From Streptomyces sp. P9-A2 (GTDB lineage: Bacteria; Actinomycetota; Actinomycetes; Streptomycetales; Streptomycetaceae), in assembly GCF_036634175.1 (NCBI RefSeq), contig NZ_JAZIFX010000001.1:3534001-3598000 (forward strand): DNA of 64,000 bases, in the 5' to 3' direction. Positions 16,432 through 24,246 of the stretch are shown here, piece by piece (position 1 is the stretch's first letter; each line of letters opens with the position of its first letter). The notes under the pieces were generated by a model. That model had not been told where the DNA came from. It worked only from the letters and a program-made list of their open reading frames with translations, and made no database searches. The translations under genes and the position numbers were made by a program.

Positions 16432-17298
16432 TTGACAGGAAAAGAACGCGTGTCCACGGCGCCGGCACACCACCGGCACCGTGCCGACGCCCACCCCTGC
16501 CCGGCCGCCGTCCACCGGCCGGACCCGGAACTACGGCTTGGCGACGAACACATGGGAGGCGACGTCCCTCGCCAGCTCGGCCACCTCACCGCTGCTGCCC
16601 ACCAGCACACCGCCCGCCGACTCCGTCACGCTGACCACCGAACCGGGCTGGACACCCGCCCGGCGCAGCGTGTACATCAGCTGCGCGTCCGTCTGGATCG
16701 GCTCGCCGATACGGCGCACCACGACCGTCTTGCCCTCGGGACCCGGGTCGAGATCGGCCAGGGACACCATGCCCTCGTCCAGGAACGGGTCGGCGCCGTC
16801 CTTCTCGCCCAGCTCCTCCAGGCCCGGGATCGGGTTGCCGTAGGGCGACTCGGTGGGATGCCGCAGCAGCTCCAGCACGCGGCGCTCGACGGCCTCGCTC
16901 ATCACGTGCTCCCAGCGGCAGGCCTCGGCGTGCACCTGCTCCCACTCCAGGCCGATCACGTCGACGAGCAGACACTCGGCGAGGCGGTGCTTGCGCATCA
17001 CACGGGTGGCGAGCCGGCGGCCCTCGTCGGTGAACTCCAGATGCCGGTCGGCGGCGACGGACACCAGGCCGTCACGCTCCATGCGGGCCACCGTCTGGCT
17101 GACCGTCGGCCCGCTCTGGTCGAGCCGCTCCGCGATCCTGGCGCGCATGGGGACCACGCCTTCCTCCTCCAGCTCGAGGATGGTGCGGAGATACATCTCC
17201 GTGGTGTCGATCAGTCCGGACATACGTGCCCCTCGATGAGATCTGCGATTGGCTCTGCCGGAGGCTGGACGGCTCACCGGCGCATGCGCTGGCCCTGA
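16432..17298 (+). CDS. Long ORF antiparallel to dmdR1 (adm-like), doubtful
   Basis: An open frame of up to 288 codons on the strand opposite dmdR1, rich in His, Leu, Gln and Arg. In high-GC genomes such shadow frames are common and this one has no recognisable domain. It is listed because an antiparallel gene called adm has been described opposite dmdR1 in S. coelicolor, with effects on siderophore and antibiotic production. Several internal ATG/GTG starts are possible and none has a strong ribosome-binding site. A translated product here is inference only. Confidence 0.25.
   Translation: MTGKERVSTAPAHHRHRADAHPCPAAVHRPDPELRLGDEHMGGDVPRQLGHLTAAAHQHTARRLRHADHRTGLDTRPAQRVHQLRVRLDRLADTAHHDRLALGTRVEIGQGHHALVQERVGAVLLAQLLQARDRVAVGRLGGMPQQLQHAALDGLAHHVLPAAGLGVHLLPLQADHVDEQTLGEAVLAHHTGGEPAALVGELQMPVGGDGHQAVTLHAGHRLADRRPALVEPLRDPGAHGDHAFLLQLEDGAEIHLRGVDQSGHTCPSMRSAIGSAGGWTAHRRMRWP
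16531..17223 (-). CDS. dmdR1: DtxR/IdeR-family iron-dependent repressor DmdR1
   Basis: A 230-residue metalloregulator, the length of S. coelicolor DmdR1. The N-terminal winged helix is at about 1-72 (IDTTEMYLRTILELEEEGVV, then RIAERLDQSGPTVSQTVARM). The dimerisation and metal-binding domain at about 73-140 contains HRLAECLLVDVIGLEW, the ECxH-type ligands (EACRWEHVMSEAVE) and HPTESPYGNPIPG. An SH3-like domain follows at about 150-226. With Fe2+ bound, such proteins repress siderophore and iron-uptake genes. ATG start. A long ORF runs antiparallel through the whole gene, as reported for adm opposite dmdR1 in S. coelicolor. The neighbour across the promoter region is an SIS-domain gene. Confidence 0.92.
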   Translation of the reverse strand: MSGLIDTTEMYLRTILELEEEGVVPMRARIAERLDQSGPTVSQTVARMERDGLVSVAADRHLEFTDEGRRLATRVMRKHRLAECLLVDVIGLEWEQVHAEACRWEHVMSEAVERRVLELLRHPTESPYGNPIPGLEELGEKDGADPFLDEGMVSLADLDPGPEGKTVVVRRIGEPIQTDAQLMYTLRRAGVQPGSVVSVTESAGGVLVGSSGEVAELARDVASHVFVAKP

Positions 17299-17485
17299 AC
17301 TCAATTCTGACGCATGGCGCCGACAACCGAGCCGCACCGTGGAGCGAAAGGTATGCACGGAGTGGTACACGGTTGGTACGGGGCCGCCGCGGAGGGCTCC
17401 CCCGGCCCCTCGGGCCGCCATATTGACAGGGTACTGGTCCGGACCGCACGGTGATCGGCAGCAGTCCACCCCGAAGGGATGCCGC

Positions 17486-18241
17486 ATGAGCGACCGCACG
17501 CCGGCCGGCCGGTTCCTCGATGCCGCGATCGGCCTGCTGCACCGGGTCCGCGACGAGGAGGCCGACTCCGTCGCGGCCGCGGGCGCCCTGCTCGCCGACA
17601 CGGTCGCGGACGGCGGACGCCTCTTCGCCTTCGGCGCCGGCCACTCCTCGCTCGCCGCGCAGGACATCGTCTACCGCGCGGGTGGACTCGCCCTGATGAA
17701 CCTGCTCGCCGTCCCGGGCGTCGTCGGCGTCGACGTGATGCCGGCCACCCTCGGCTCGGCCCTCGAACGCGTCGACGGGCTCGCGAGCGCCGTGCTCGAC
17801 TCGTCCCCGGCCCGCGCGGGCGACGCGCTGGTGATCGTCTCCCTGTCCGGGCGCAACGCGCTCCCCGTGGAGATGGCCATGAACGCCCGCGCCCTGGGTC
17901 TGAAGGTCATCGGCGTGACCTCGGTGGCGTACGCGACGGAGACGACGTCCCGGCACGTGTCGGGGACGTACCTCAAGGACCACTGCGATCTCGTCCTGGA
18001 CTCCAAGATCGCGGTCGGCGACGCGGAGCTGGCCCTGGACCACGTCCCCGCCCCCTTCGCCCCCGCCTCCACCGTCGTCACCACGGCTCTCCTCCAGGCG
18101 GTCATGGCCACCGCGGCCGCCACCCTGGCCGACCGCGGCATCGAGCCGCCCCTCCTGCGCTCCGGCAACGTCGACGGCGGCCACGACTGGAACGGCCGCA
18201 TCCTGGAGCAGTACGGAGACCGGATCTTCTACCGGCACTGA
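17486..18241 (+). CDS. SIS-domain protein (UPF0309, sugar-phosphate isomerase-like)
   Basis: A 251-residue protein with a sugar isomerase (SIS) domain over most of its length. Phospho-sugar-binding motifs are visible: LFAFGAGHSSLAAQDIVYRAGG (a loop like that of MurQ/GmhA) at about 52-72 and ALVIVSLSGRNALPVEMAMN at about 112-131. SIS proteins bind phosphorylated sugars and act as isomerases, etherases or sensing domains. UPF0309 members are not firmly assigned, though N-acetylated amino-sugar phosphates are likely ligands. ATG start with GAAGGGA 7 nt upstream. It is divergent from dmdR1 and followed by the convergent PAS-protein gene after a 104-bp CGCCGTC-rich spacer. Confidence 0.85.
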   Translation: MSDRTPAGRFLDAAIGLLHRVRDEEADSVAAAGALLADTVADGGRLFAFGAGHSSLAAQDIVYRAGGLALMNLLAVPGVVGVDVMPATLGSALERVDGLASAVLDSSPARAGDALVIVSLSGRNALPVEMAMNARALGLKVIGVTSVAYATETTSRHVSGTYLKDHCDLVLDSKIAVGDAELALDHVPAPFAPASTVVTTALLQAVMATAAATLADRGIEPPLLRSGNVDGGHDWNGRILEQYGDRIFYRH

Positions 18242-18345
18242 GCCCCGCCGCCCCTTCGGGCACCCGGCCGCCGTCGCCACCGCGCCGCCGTCACCCGGAC
18301 CGCCGTCGCCGTTGCGCCGCCGTCACTCCGGCCACCGGGCCGGTT

Positions 18346-19746
18346 TCACTCCCGTTGCCCGGCCGCCCCCATCAGATCCAGGGCCGCAGCGATGCGGTGG
18401 GCCACGTCCTCCGCGTACATCGCGTCGGGGCGTTCGAAGGCGTTGCGTCCCGGGCCCCGCAGAAACGTCACGGCACCGAGCGTCCGGCCCCGGCTGCGCA
18501 GCACCGTGCACAGGGCGTGCGCCGCGTCCTCCGGCCACTGCCGGGACACCGCCCACACCCGCGCCTCCTGGGCCGGCGCCTCCCCCGCGTCGGCCCGTAC
18601 GGAACCGGCCCGCTCGACGCACCGCAGGGCGGGATGGCCCTGGCTGTACAGCACCGGCAGACCTGCCTGCCCGGCGAGCCTGCTCGGTCCCGGCGCCCCG
18701 GACGGAGTGGCCGCGATCCGCACCAGGCGGACCCCGCCGGCGCTCTCCACGTCACCCGCGCCCCCGTCGGCCACCCGGTCGATCAGCGCGTGGTCGGCGA
18801 ATCCGGCGAGCGCGAAGTCCAGGTGGACGGTGACGGCCTCCGCCGGGTCCTCGCACTCGGCCGCCGCCCGCGCCGCCCGGTGCAGTTGCTGCGCCCGGAA
18901 GCGCACCAGCGACGCCTCCTGCTCGCTCTGCCGGAGCTCGGTCACGTCCTGGAACAGCCAGCCCACGCCGAGCGGCACCGGCTCCTCCGCCAGCGGCGAC
19001 GCCAGCCGTACGAAGCCGCACCGCCAGCACCGCCGCCGCTCGCCCTCCGGCTCCCGCACACTCACCCAGATCTCGGCGGGCGCGGGCGGAGCGCCCTGGG
19101 CCAGCACATGGGTCAGCGCGCTCTCCAGCTCCTCCACACCCTGCGACAACAGCTCCCCGAGCGGCCGTCCCAGCACGGAGGTGCGCCCGGTGCCGAGCGC
19201 CTTCGCCGCGTGCGCGTTCACCACGGCGGGCCGCAGATCGGCGTCGACGAGGACGACACCCCAGCTCGCCTCCTCCAGCAGCGCCTCACTCAGCGCGATC
19301 GACCGCTCCAGGTCGATCTGCGTGTGCACCTCGCTGAACGCGCAGTACACACCCGCCGGTTTCCCGTCGGGTCCGCGTACGGCCGCGGACTGCGTCCGCA
19401 CCAGTACCCGGCCGCCGTCCTTGGTCAGCAGCGCGAACTCGTGCACCTGCCGGCCCGAGGCGTCCATGGCGGACATCAGCCGCCCCTCGACCTCCGCGGC
19501 GTCCGCGCCGCGCACCGCCCATCCGGCGAAGCCCTGCCGTCCCACGGCCTCGGCCGCGGTCCAGCCGAGAATGCGCTCCGCCTCGCGGTTCCAGTGCGTC
19601 ACCACCGCGTCCGCGTCGAAGGCGCACAGGGCGGCGTCCATGCCGTCCAACAACGCGGCCAGCAGATCGGAACCGTCCGGACTCTCCCGCCCGGGCTCGT
19701 CGGGCCCCAGTTCGTCGGTGGTCCCACCATGCCGGGAAGCACTCAT
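18346..19746 (-). CDS. PAS-PAS-GAF-type sensory protein without output domain
   Basis: A 466-residue cytoplasmic protein. PAS domain 1 is at about 30-145 (ALCAFDADAVVTHWNREAERILGW), PAS domain 2 at about 150-275 (WGVVLVDADLRPAVVNAHAAKALG, ending in GWLFQDVTELRQSEQ), and a GAF-like region follows at about 285-460 (ATPSGAPGPS to RGRTLGAVTFLRGPG and EDVAHRIAAALDL). This resembles the sensory half of Streptomyces SpoIIE/RsbU-type phosphatases, but no PP2C, kinase or cyclase domain follows, so it may act as a stand-alone sensor. It contains a CWRC pair (about 252-255). ATG start with GCAGGGGG upstream; a longer in-frame start lacks a site. Confidence 0.82.
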   Translation of the reverse strand: MSASRHGGTTDELGPDEPGRESPDGSDLLAALLDGMDAALCAFDADAVVTHWNREAERILGWTAAEAVGRQGFAGWAVRGADAAEVEGRLMSAMDASGRQVHEFALLTKDGGRVLVRTQSAAVRGPDGKPAGVYCAFSEVHTQIDLERSIALSEALLEEASWGVVLVDADLRPAVVNAHAAKALGTGRTSVLGRPLGELLSQGVEELESALTHVLAQGAPPAPAEIWVSVREPEGERRRCWRCGFVRLASPLAEEPVPLGVGWLFQDVTELRQSEQEASLVRFRAQQLHRAARAAAECEDPAEAVTVHLDFALAGFADHALIDRVADGGAGDVESAGGVRLVRIAATPSGAPGPSRLAGQAGLPVLYSQGHPALRCVERAGSVRADAGEAPAQEARVWAVSRQWPEDAAHALCTVLRSRGRTLGAVTFLRGPGRNAFERPDAMYAEDVAHRIAAALDLMGAAGQRE

Positions 19747-19924
19747 CCGGACACCCCCTGCAGCTGCGTCCTCCGTACGGCACGTCGGTCCGCCCACTTG
19801 TCATCATTCAACGTGAACGTGACTCAGCGCACACCGGGTTCCCGCAACATCGAGAAAATCGTTGTATGCCACCGGCATTCCGCACGCGGTCACGCCCGGC
19901 CCGCCCGCCGCCCTCGCCCCTGTC

Positions 19925-20341
19925 TCAGCCGCCGCCGTGCGGCCTCCCTCCGCTCCCCCGCCGGGCGTCCACCTCGATCTCGATCCGCATCCGGGGGTCG
20001 GCGAGCTCGCACACCTGCATGGTGGCCGCGGGCCGGACCTCGCCGAAGCGGCGCCTGAGCACGGGCCAGCACGGCTCGAAGTCCTCCCGCGCGGGCAGCA
20101 GATAGCGCACCCGCAGCACGTCGGCGAAGGTGCATCCCGCCTCGTCCAGGGCCGCTTCGATGTTCCGCAGGCACTGTTCGGCCTGCTCGACCACGCCGTC
20201 GGGGATCGTCATGGTCGCGTAGTCGAACCCGGTGGTCCCGGACACGTACACCCGGTCTCCGTCCACCACGGCCCGCGCGTAGCCGATCCGCTCCTCGAAC
20301 TCCGACCCGCTCACGATCGCCCGCCGCCCCGTGTCTCCCAT
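19925..20341 (-). CDS. RidA/YjgF family protein
   Basis: A 138-residue RidA-family protein. The signature region AGCTFADVLRVRYLLP (about 69-84) and FGEVRPAATMQVCEL (about 97-111) match, with the conserved Arg that contacts the enamine/imine carboxylate (the R of VRPAAT). Final strand RMRIEIEVDA. RidA proteins hydrolyse reactive enamine/imine intermediates from PLP enzymes, protecting them from 2-aminoacrylate; several subfamilies have other roles. About the usual length, slightly extended at the C-terminus (GSGGRPHGGG). ATG start with a weak GGCGG-type site. It is the 3' neighbour of the PAS gene on the same strand, about 180 bp apart, so it may have its own promoter. Confidence 0.88.
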   Translation of the reverse strand: MGDTGRRAIVSGSEFEERIGYARAVVDGDRVYVSGTTGFDYATMTIPDGVVEQAEQCLRNIEAALDEAGCTFADVLRVRYLLPAREDFEPCWPVLRRRFGEVRPAATMQVCELADPRMRIEIEVDARRGSGGRPHGGG

Positions 20342-20401
20342 CCGCCGCACGGTAGGTGACCAGGAGCGACACGTCCAACGGTCAATATCTCGAAAAACCG
20401 G

Positions 20402-20431
20402 TTGATCGGACGGCGGGGTGGTTCCTAGAGT
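20402..20431 (+). promoter_or_regulatory. Promoter of the 13-codon orphan gene
   Basis: TTGATC at 20402-20407 and TAGAGT at 20426-20431 with an 18-nt spacer fit a vegetative (HrdB-type) promoter. Transcription would start near 20438, giving a leader of only about 26 nt before the small ORF. Confidence 0.55.
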
Positions 20432-20463
20432 GGCGGTATTCCGGAAAGGAGGTGGTTCGGCAG

Positions 20464-20505
20464 ATGTATTCATACCGGACGGAAGAGGTGGCTGCGGGCC
20501 AGTAG
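20464..20505 (+). CDS. 13-residue small ORF with near-perfect Shine-Dalgarno
   Basis: The peptide is MYSYRTEEVAAGQ followed by TAG. The unusual point is the site before it: AAAGGAGGTGG at 20445-20455 is complementary to 11 nt of the 16S rRNA 3' end, 8 nt before the ATG. A promoter lies 32 nt before the ATG and a hairpin follows about 150 nt after the stop, so the whole looks like a self-contained unit of about 250 nt. No plus-strand gene follows until pdxH 1.6 kb away, so it is not an ordinary attenuator leader. It could be a translated small protein or a dual-function RNA. A 66-codon Arg-rich frame on the opposite strand (20470-20670) is a weaker alternative. Confidence 0.45.
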   Translation: MYSYRTEEVAAGQ

Positions 20506-20654
20506 CCCGTCGCCGTACTCGGTTCGGCGCCGGACCAGCGTGTGCGTGATGCACGCGACCGGCCCAATCCACGCAGTCGCCCGACCCGCGAGCCGCCGGT
20601 ACGTCCGGCCGGCCCTCCTCCGGAGGACCAGGCTCGCGGGTCGTCTGCGTTTCG

Positions 20655-20686
20655 GGGAGCCCCGGACCATCGGAATCCGGGCTCCC
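20655..20686. terminator. Hairpin between the small ORF unit and citrate synthase
   Basis: GGGAGCCCCGGA (20655-20666) pairs with TCCGGGCTCCC (20676-20686) with one bulged C and a 9-nt loop. It lies between the plus-strand small unit and the convergent citrate synthase stop and could serve both. Confidence 0.55.
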
Positions 20687-20702
20687 GTCGGGCTCCGAGG
20701 GC

Positions 20703-21809
20703 TCAGGCCCGGTCGGCGATGTCCGCGTAGCCCTCGATCTCCTTCGGGTCGCGGCTGCCGGGGCCCATGTAGCGGGCGGAGGGGCGGACCAGGCGGCCGG
20801 TGCGCTTCTGCTCGAGGATGTGGGCCGACCAGCCCGCGGTACGGGCACAGGTGAACATCGACGTGAACATGTGGGCCGGCACCTCGGCGAAGTCCAGGAC
20901 GATGGCGGCCCAGAACTCGACGTTGGTGGCCAGGACGCGGTCGGGACGGCGGGCGTGGAGCTCGGCCAGGGCGGCCTTCTCCAGTGCCTCGGCGACCTCG
21001 AAGCGCGGGGCCCCGAGATCGCGCGCGGTGCGGCGCAGCACGCGGGCGCGGGGGTCCTCGGCACGGTAGACGCGGTGGCCGAAGCCCATGAGGCGCTCAC
21101 CCCGGTCGAGGACCCGCTTCACATACGCCTCGGCGTCCCCGGTGCGTTCGATCTCCTCGATCATGCCGAGGACGCGCGAGGGCGCACCGCCGTGCAGGGG
21201 CCCCGACATGGCGCCGACGGCACCCGAGAGGGCCGCGGCCACGTCCGCGCCGGTGGAGGCGATGACGCGGGCCGTGAAGGTGGAGGCGTTCATGCCGTGC
21301 TCGGCGGCGGAGGTCCAGTACGCGTCGACGGCGGCGACGTGCTTGGGGTCGGGTTCGCCGCGCCAGCGGATCATGAAGCGTTCGACGACGGAGTCCGCCT
21401 TGTCGATCTCGCTCTGCGGGACCATGGGCCGGCCCTGGCCGCGCGCGGACTGGGCGACGTAGGAGAGGGCCATGACGGCGGCGCGCGCGAGGTCGTCGCG
21501 GGCCTGCCCGGCATCGATGTCGAGGAGCGGTTTCAGGCCCCAGACGGGGGCCAGCATGGCGAGCGCGGACTGGACGTCCACACGGACGTCACCGGAGTGG
21601 ACGGGGATCGGGAAGGGCTCGGCGGGCGGCAGGCCGGGGTTGAAGGCACCGTCGACGAGAAGGCCCCAGACGTTCCCGAAGGAGACGTGCCCGACCAGAT
21701 TCTCGATGTCGACGCCCCGGTACCGGAGGGCGCTGCCCTCCTTGTCCGGTTCGGCGATCTCCGTCTCGAACGCGACGACTCCTTCGAGCCCGGGTACGAA
21801 GTCGGACAT
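20703..21809 (-). CDS. Citrate synthase family protein (second, short form)
   Basis: A 368-residue protein of the short, hexamer- or dimer-type citrate/2-methylcitrate synthase family. It condenses acetyl-CoA (or propionyl-CoA) with oxaloacetate. Catalytic landmarks are present: AAEHGMNASTFTARVIAST (first His, about 182), SGPLHGGAPSRVL (second His, about 217), GFGHRVYRAEDPRA (about 258) and NVEFWAAIVLDFAEVP (Asp, about 320). Whether it prefers acetyl- or propionyl-CoA cannot be read from the sequence. ATG start; the gene is divergent from pdxH across a 355-bp region with an operator-like repeat. Streptomyces usually carry a separate main citrate synthase, so this is probably an accessory enzyme. 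Confidence 0.9.
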   Translation of the reverse strand: MSDFVPGLEGVVAFETEIAEPDKEGSALRYRGVDIENLVGHVSFGNVWGLLVDGAFNPGLPPAEPFPIPVHSGDVRVDVQSALAMLAPVWGLKPLLDIDAGQARDDLARAAVMALSYVAQSARGQGRPMVPQSEIDKADSVVERFMIRWRGEPDPKHVAAVDAYWTSAAEHGMNASTFTARVIASTGADVAAALSGAVGAMSGPLHGGAPSRVLGMIEEIERTGDAEAYVKRVLDRGERLMGFGHRVYRAEDPRARVLRRTARDLGAPRFEVAEALEKAALAELHARRPDRVLATNVEFWAAIVLDFAEVPAHMFTSMFTCARTAGWSAHILEQKRTGRLVRPSARYMGPGSRDPKEIEGYADIADRA

Positions 21810-22033
21810 CAGGCGGCTCCTCATGATGTGGGCGACGGGTGATGGTGCGGGTGGGACGACCACGCGTCGGCCGGTCGGTGGGTCGATCGGTCGGTAACCG
21901 GTCGGTCTGTCGAGGTGGGTGCGCGTCCGAAGGCTCCGCGGTCGTCATCACGAGGACTCGCGGTCCGGGACGTCACCCCTGTGATGCCCGGCTGGCAGCC
22001 AGCCAATCGGACCACTGCCCAGCACGATATCCC

Positions 22034-22073
22034 TGAGTGCCATTTTTGGGGAGGGTTCGCGGCACTCAGTGCC
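22034..22073. promoter_or_regulatory. Operator-like repeats between citrate synthase and pdxH
   Basis: TGAGTGCC (22034-22041) faces GGCACTCA (22061-22068), and the right half forms its own 13-nt palindrome GGCACTCAGTGCC (22061-22073). Equivalently, AGTGCCA occurs twice as a direct repeat 32 nt apart. The geometry is typical of a dimeric repressor site serving both divergent genes. The rest of this intergenic region holds only CGGTCGGT-type simple repeats (21868-21912). Confidence 0.5.
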
Positions 22074-22164
22074 ACACTGTCGCGGGCGGGCCTCCCTCCG
22101 GACCTCTCCTCCCGACCCGCGGACACCCTGCCCGCACCCTCCTCGCATACGGCAGGATGACGGC

Positions 22165-22833
22165 GTGACCGACCGAGACGCTGTCCCCCTCGATCTCGCC
22201 TCGATGCGCAAGCAGTACCGGGCCGAGGGGCTTTCCGAGACCGGCCTGGCCGCCACCCCCGTCGAGCAGTTCGCACGCTGGTTCGGGCAGGCGGCGACGG
22301 ACGGCGGCCTCTTCGAGCCGAACGCGATGATCGTGTCCACGGCGGACACCCGGGGCCGGCCCAGCTCCCGCACGGTGCTGCTGAAGCACTTCGACGAGCG
22401 GGGGTTCGTGTTCTACACGAACTACGACTCCCGCAAGGGGCGCGAGCTGACCGGGAACCCGTACGTCTCGCTGCTGTTCCCGTGGCATCCGATGGCCCGG
22501 CAGGTCATCGTCACCGGAGTCGCGCGGCGCACCGGCCGGGACGAGACGGCCGCCTACTTCCGCACCCGGCCGCACGGCTCGCAGCTGGGCGCGTGGGCGA
22601 GCGGCCAGTCGTCGGTCCTGGCGGACCGTACGGACCTGGACGCGGCGTACGCGGAGCTGGCGACCCGGTATCCGGAGGGCGAGCAGGTGCCGGTCCCGCC
22701 GCACTGGGGCGGCTTCCGGGTGGCGCCGCGGGAGGTGGAGTTCTGGCAGGGCCGGGAGAACCGACTGCACGACCGCCTGCGGTACGTGGTCCGGCCGGAC
22801 GGCGGCTGGCGGGTGGAACGGCTCAGTCCGTGA
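22165..22833 (+). CDS. pdxH: Pyridoxamine 5'-phosphate oxidase
   Basis: A 222-residue FMN enzyme that oxidises pyridoxamine/pyridoxine 5'-phosphate to pyridoxal 5'-phosphate, the last step of B6 salvage. FMN-binding blocks are intact: [20 protein letters not shown] (about 53-72), [10 protein letters not shown] (about 73-82) and [16 protein letters not shown] (about 92-107). The C-terminal PNPOx dimerisation block is present ([19 protein letters not shown], then NRLHDRLRY and a terminal WRVERLSP). Normal family length. GTG start with GGCAGGA upstream; upstream in-frame codons lack the family pattern. Its 3' end overlaps the convergent TetR gene by 11 bp. Confidence 0.95.
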   Translation: MTDRDAVPLDLASMRKQYRAEGLSETGLAATPVEQFARWFGQAATDGGLFEPNAMIVSTADTRGRPSSRTVLLKHFDERGFVFYTNYDSRKGRELTGNPYVSLLFPWHPMARQVIVTGVARRTGRDETAAYFRTRPHGSQLGAWASGQSSVLADRTDLDAAYAELATRYPEGEQVPVPPHWGGFRVAPREVEFWQGRENRLHDRLRYVVRPDGGWRVERLSP

Positions 22834-23524
22834 GCCTTCGGCCCAGTACCCCGTCCAGCAGGGCCGCCCACTGCCGTACCACCCGTTCGCGCCGGGCCGC
22901 GTCGTCGGTGAGGAGGGTGGCGAGGCCCAGGCCGCGGGCCATGTCCAGGAGGCCCTGGACGGTCTCGCGGACGCCGGGACGGGTCTCGTCGGCGGCGAGG
23001 AGTTCCACGGCGACGCGGTGGCTCTCGCGGCCGATGCGGGATTCCAGTTCGGTCACGCGGGGCCGCAGCTGTTCCTCGTTGGAGGCGGCGACCCACAGGT
23101 GGAGGGCGGCGCGGAACAGAGGCCCGGTGTAGAGGTCGATCAGGGCGGTGACCACCGCACGGCGGTCGCCGGCGGCGGTGCCGTCGGGGAAGAGGGCACG
23201 CAGGGCGGTGGAGCGTTCCTCGGCCACGTACTCCACGGCGGCCGTGAAGAGGTCCTCCCGGGTCGGGAAGTGGTGCTGGGCCGCACCCCGGGAGACGCCC
23301 GCGCGTTCGGCGACGACGAGGACCGTGGAGCCCGCCCACCCGTGTTCCGCGAGGCAGGCCACGGCGGCTTCCAGGAGGCGCTGCCGGGTGACCCGGCTGC
23401 GGTCCTGCTTGGGGACGCGTTCGGCACGGCCGGCGCGTTCGGCACGGTCGCCGAGAGCGCCGCGTTCACTGCGGTCACCGAGAGCGCCGCGTTCACTGCG
23501 GTCGGTCGTGCTCACACCGTCCAT
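22823..23524 (-). CDS. TetR-family regulator at the end of the acyl-CoA operon
   Basis: A 233-residue TetR protein. The N-terminal 40 residues are an extra tail built from repeats (SERGALGDR twice, then variants). The HTH follows at about 42-90 ([39 protein letters not shown]). The ligand-binding domain fills the rest. It overlaps the enoyl-CoA hydratase stop, so it is the last gene of the operon and probably its autoregulator, sensing a CoA thioester as related FadR/LiuR/AtuR-like TetR proteins do; this is inference. The dyad at 34546-34567 before the first gene is its likely operator. ATG is used as start; an internal GTG three codons later is possible. Confidence 0.87.
   Translation of the reverse strand: MDGVSTTDRSERGALGDRSERGALGDRAERAGRAERVPKQDRSRVTRQRLLEAAVACLAEHGWAGSTVLVVAERAGVSRGAAQHHFPTREDLFTAAVEYVAEERSTALRALFPDGTAAGDRRAVVTALIDLYTGPLFRAALHLWVAASNEEQLRPRVTELESRIGRESHRVAVELLAADETRPGVRETVQGLLDMARGLGLATLLTDDAARRERVVRQWAALLDGVLGRRLTD
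23447..23512. repeat. Tandem repeat in the 5' end of the TetR gene
   Basis: A unit of about 27 bp containing GAGAGCGCCGCGTTCACTGC is present twice, followed by partial copies. The unit is a multiple of three and encodes SERGALGDR. It lengthens the tail before the DNA-binding domain. Confidence 0.7.
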
Positions 23525-24246
23525 TCCGGATCCCGTCGTTCGAGGAAGGCCGTCATCCCCTCGCGCGCGGTGGCGGAGGCGAAGAGGCGGGCCGAGAGCG
23601 CGGTCAGGTCGGCGGCGTCCCGGTCGAAGGTCTCCAGCACCCTAGCCGTGAGCAGCCGTTTCGTCTCGGCCAGGGCCTCGGGGGCGGCTCGGCGCAAACC
23701 GTCGAGAACGGGGGCGAGGACCTCGTCGACGTCCTCGCCGCAGGCGGTGAGCAGGCCGATGCGGGCGGCTTCGACGGCGTCGAGGCGCTCCCCGGTGAGG
23801 TAGTAGCGGGCGAGCGCGCGCGGGTCGGTGCGGGGCAGCAGCGGCAGGGAGATGACGGCGGGGGCGACGCCGATGCGGACCTCGGTGAAGGCGAACGTGG
23901 CCGTGTCCGAGGCGGCGGCGATGTCGCAGGCGCCGAGCAGTCCCAGACCGCCCGCGCGGACGTGCCCGGTGACCCGCGCGACGACCGGTTTCGGGAGTTC
24001 GACGATCCGGCGCAGCAGGCCGGTCAGTGCCTCCGGAGCCGGCGGGTCGCGCAGGTCGGCGCCCGCGCTGAAGGTGTTCCCGGTGTGCGTGAGCACGACC
24101 ACGCGGACACCGCCGTCCCGGCCGGCGTCGGTGAGCGCGTCGGCCAGTTCGGCGACGAGGGCGGCGGACAGGGCGTTGCGGCGCTCGGGGGCGTCGAGAC
24201 TGAGGGTCTCGACGCCCCGCGCGCGCGTGCGGCCGATCAGGGTCAC
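23512..24246 (-). CDS. Enoyl-CoA hydratase/isomerase family protein
   Basis: A 244-residue crotonase-fold enzyme. The CoA-binding and oxyanion motifs are at LSLDAPERRNALSAALV (about 15-31), HTGNTFSAGADLRD (about 53-66) and GHVRAGGLGLLGACDIAAAS (about 92-111). The first catalytic Glu position of classical hydratases (usually GxxxGGGxEL) reads GGLGLLGACD, so it may be a variant hydratase or a hydroxyacyl/isomerase type. It sits between the broken CoA ligase and TetR genes; GTG start overlaps the ligase stop by GTGA. The operon context suggests hydration of an unsaturated branched or terpenoid acyl-CoA made by the upstream dehydrogenase and carboxylase. Confidence 0.87.
   Translation of the reverse strand: MTLIGRTRARGVETLSLDAPERRNALSAALVAELADALTDAGRDGGVRVVVLTHTGNTFSAGADLRDPPAPEALTGLLRRIVELPKPVVARVTGHVRAGGLGLLGACDIAAASDTATFAFTEVRIGVAPAVISLPLLPRTDPRALARYYLTGERLDAVEAARIGLLTACGEDVDEVLAPVLDGLRRAAPEALAETKRLLTARVLETFDRDAADLTALSARLFASATAREGMTAFLERRDPEWTV

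Noticed and set aside
20470..20670. 66-codon Arg-rich minus-strand frame opposite the small ORF
   Set aside because: No ribosome-binding site or promoter found for it, and composition is that of a shadow frame; mentioned only as an alternative.
22020..22080. GGCACTCAGTGCC considered as a CIRCE (HrcA) element
   Set aside because: CIRCE needs GCACTC and GAGTGC in the opposite arrangement with a 9-nt spacer and heat-shock genes; neither fits.
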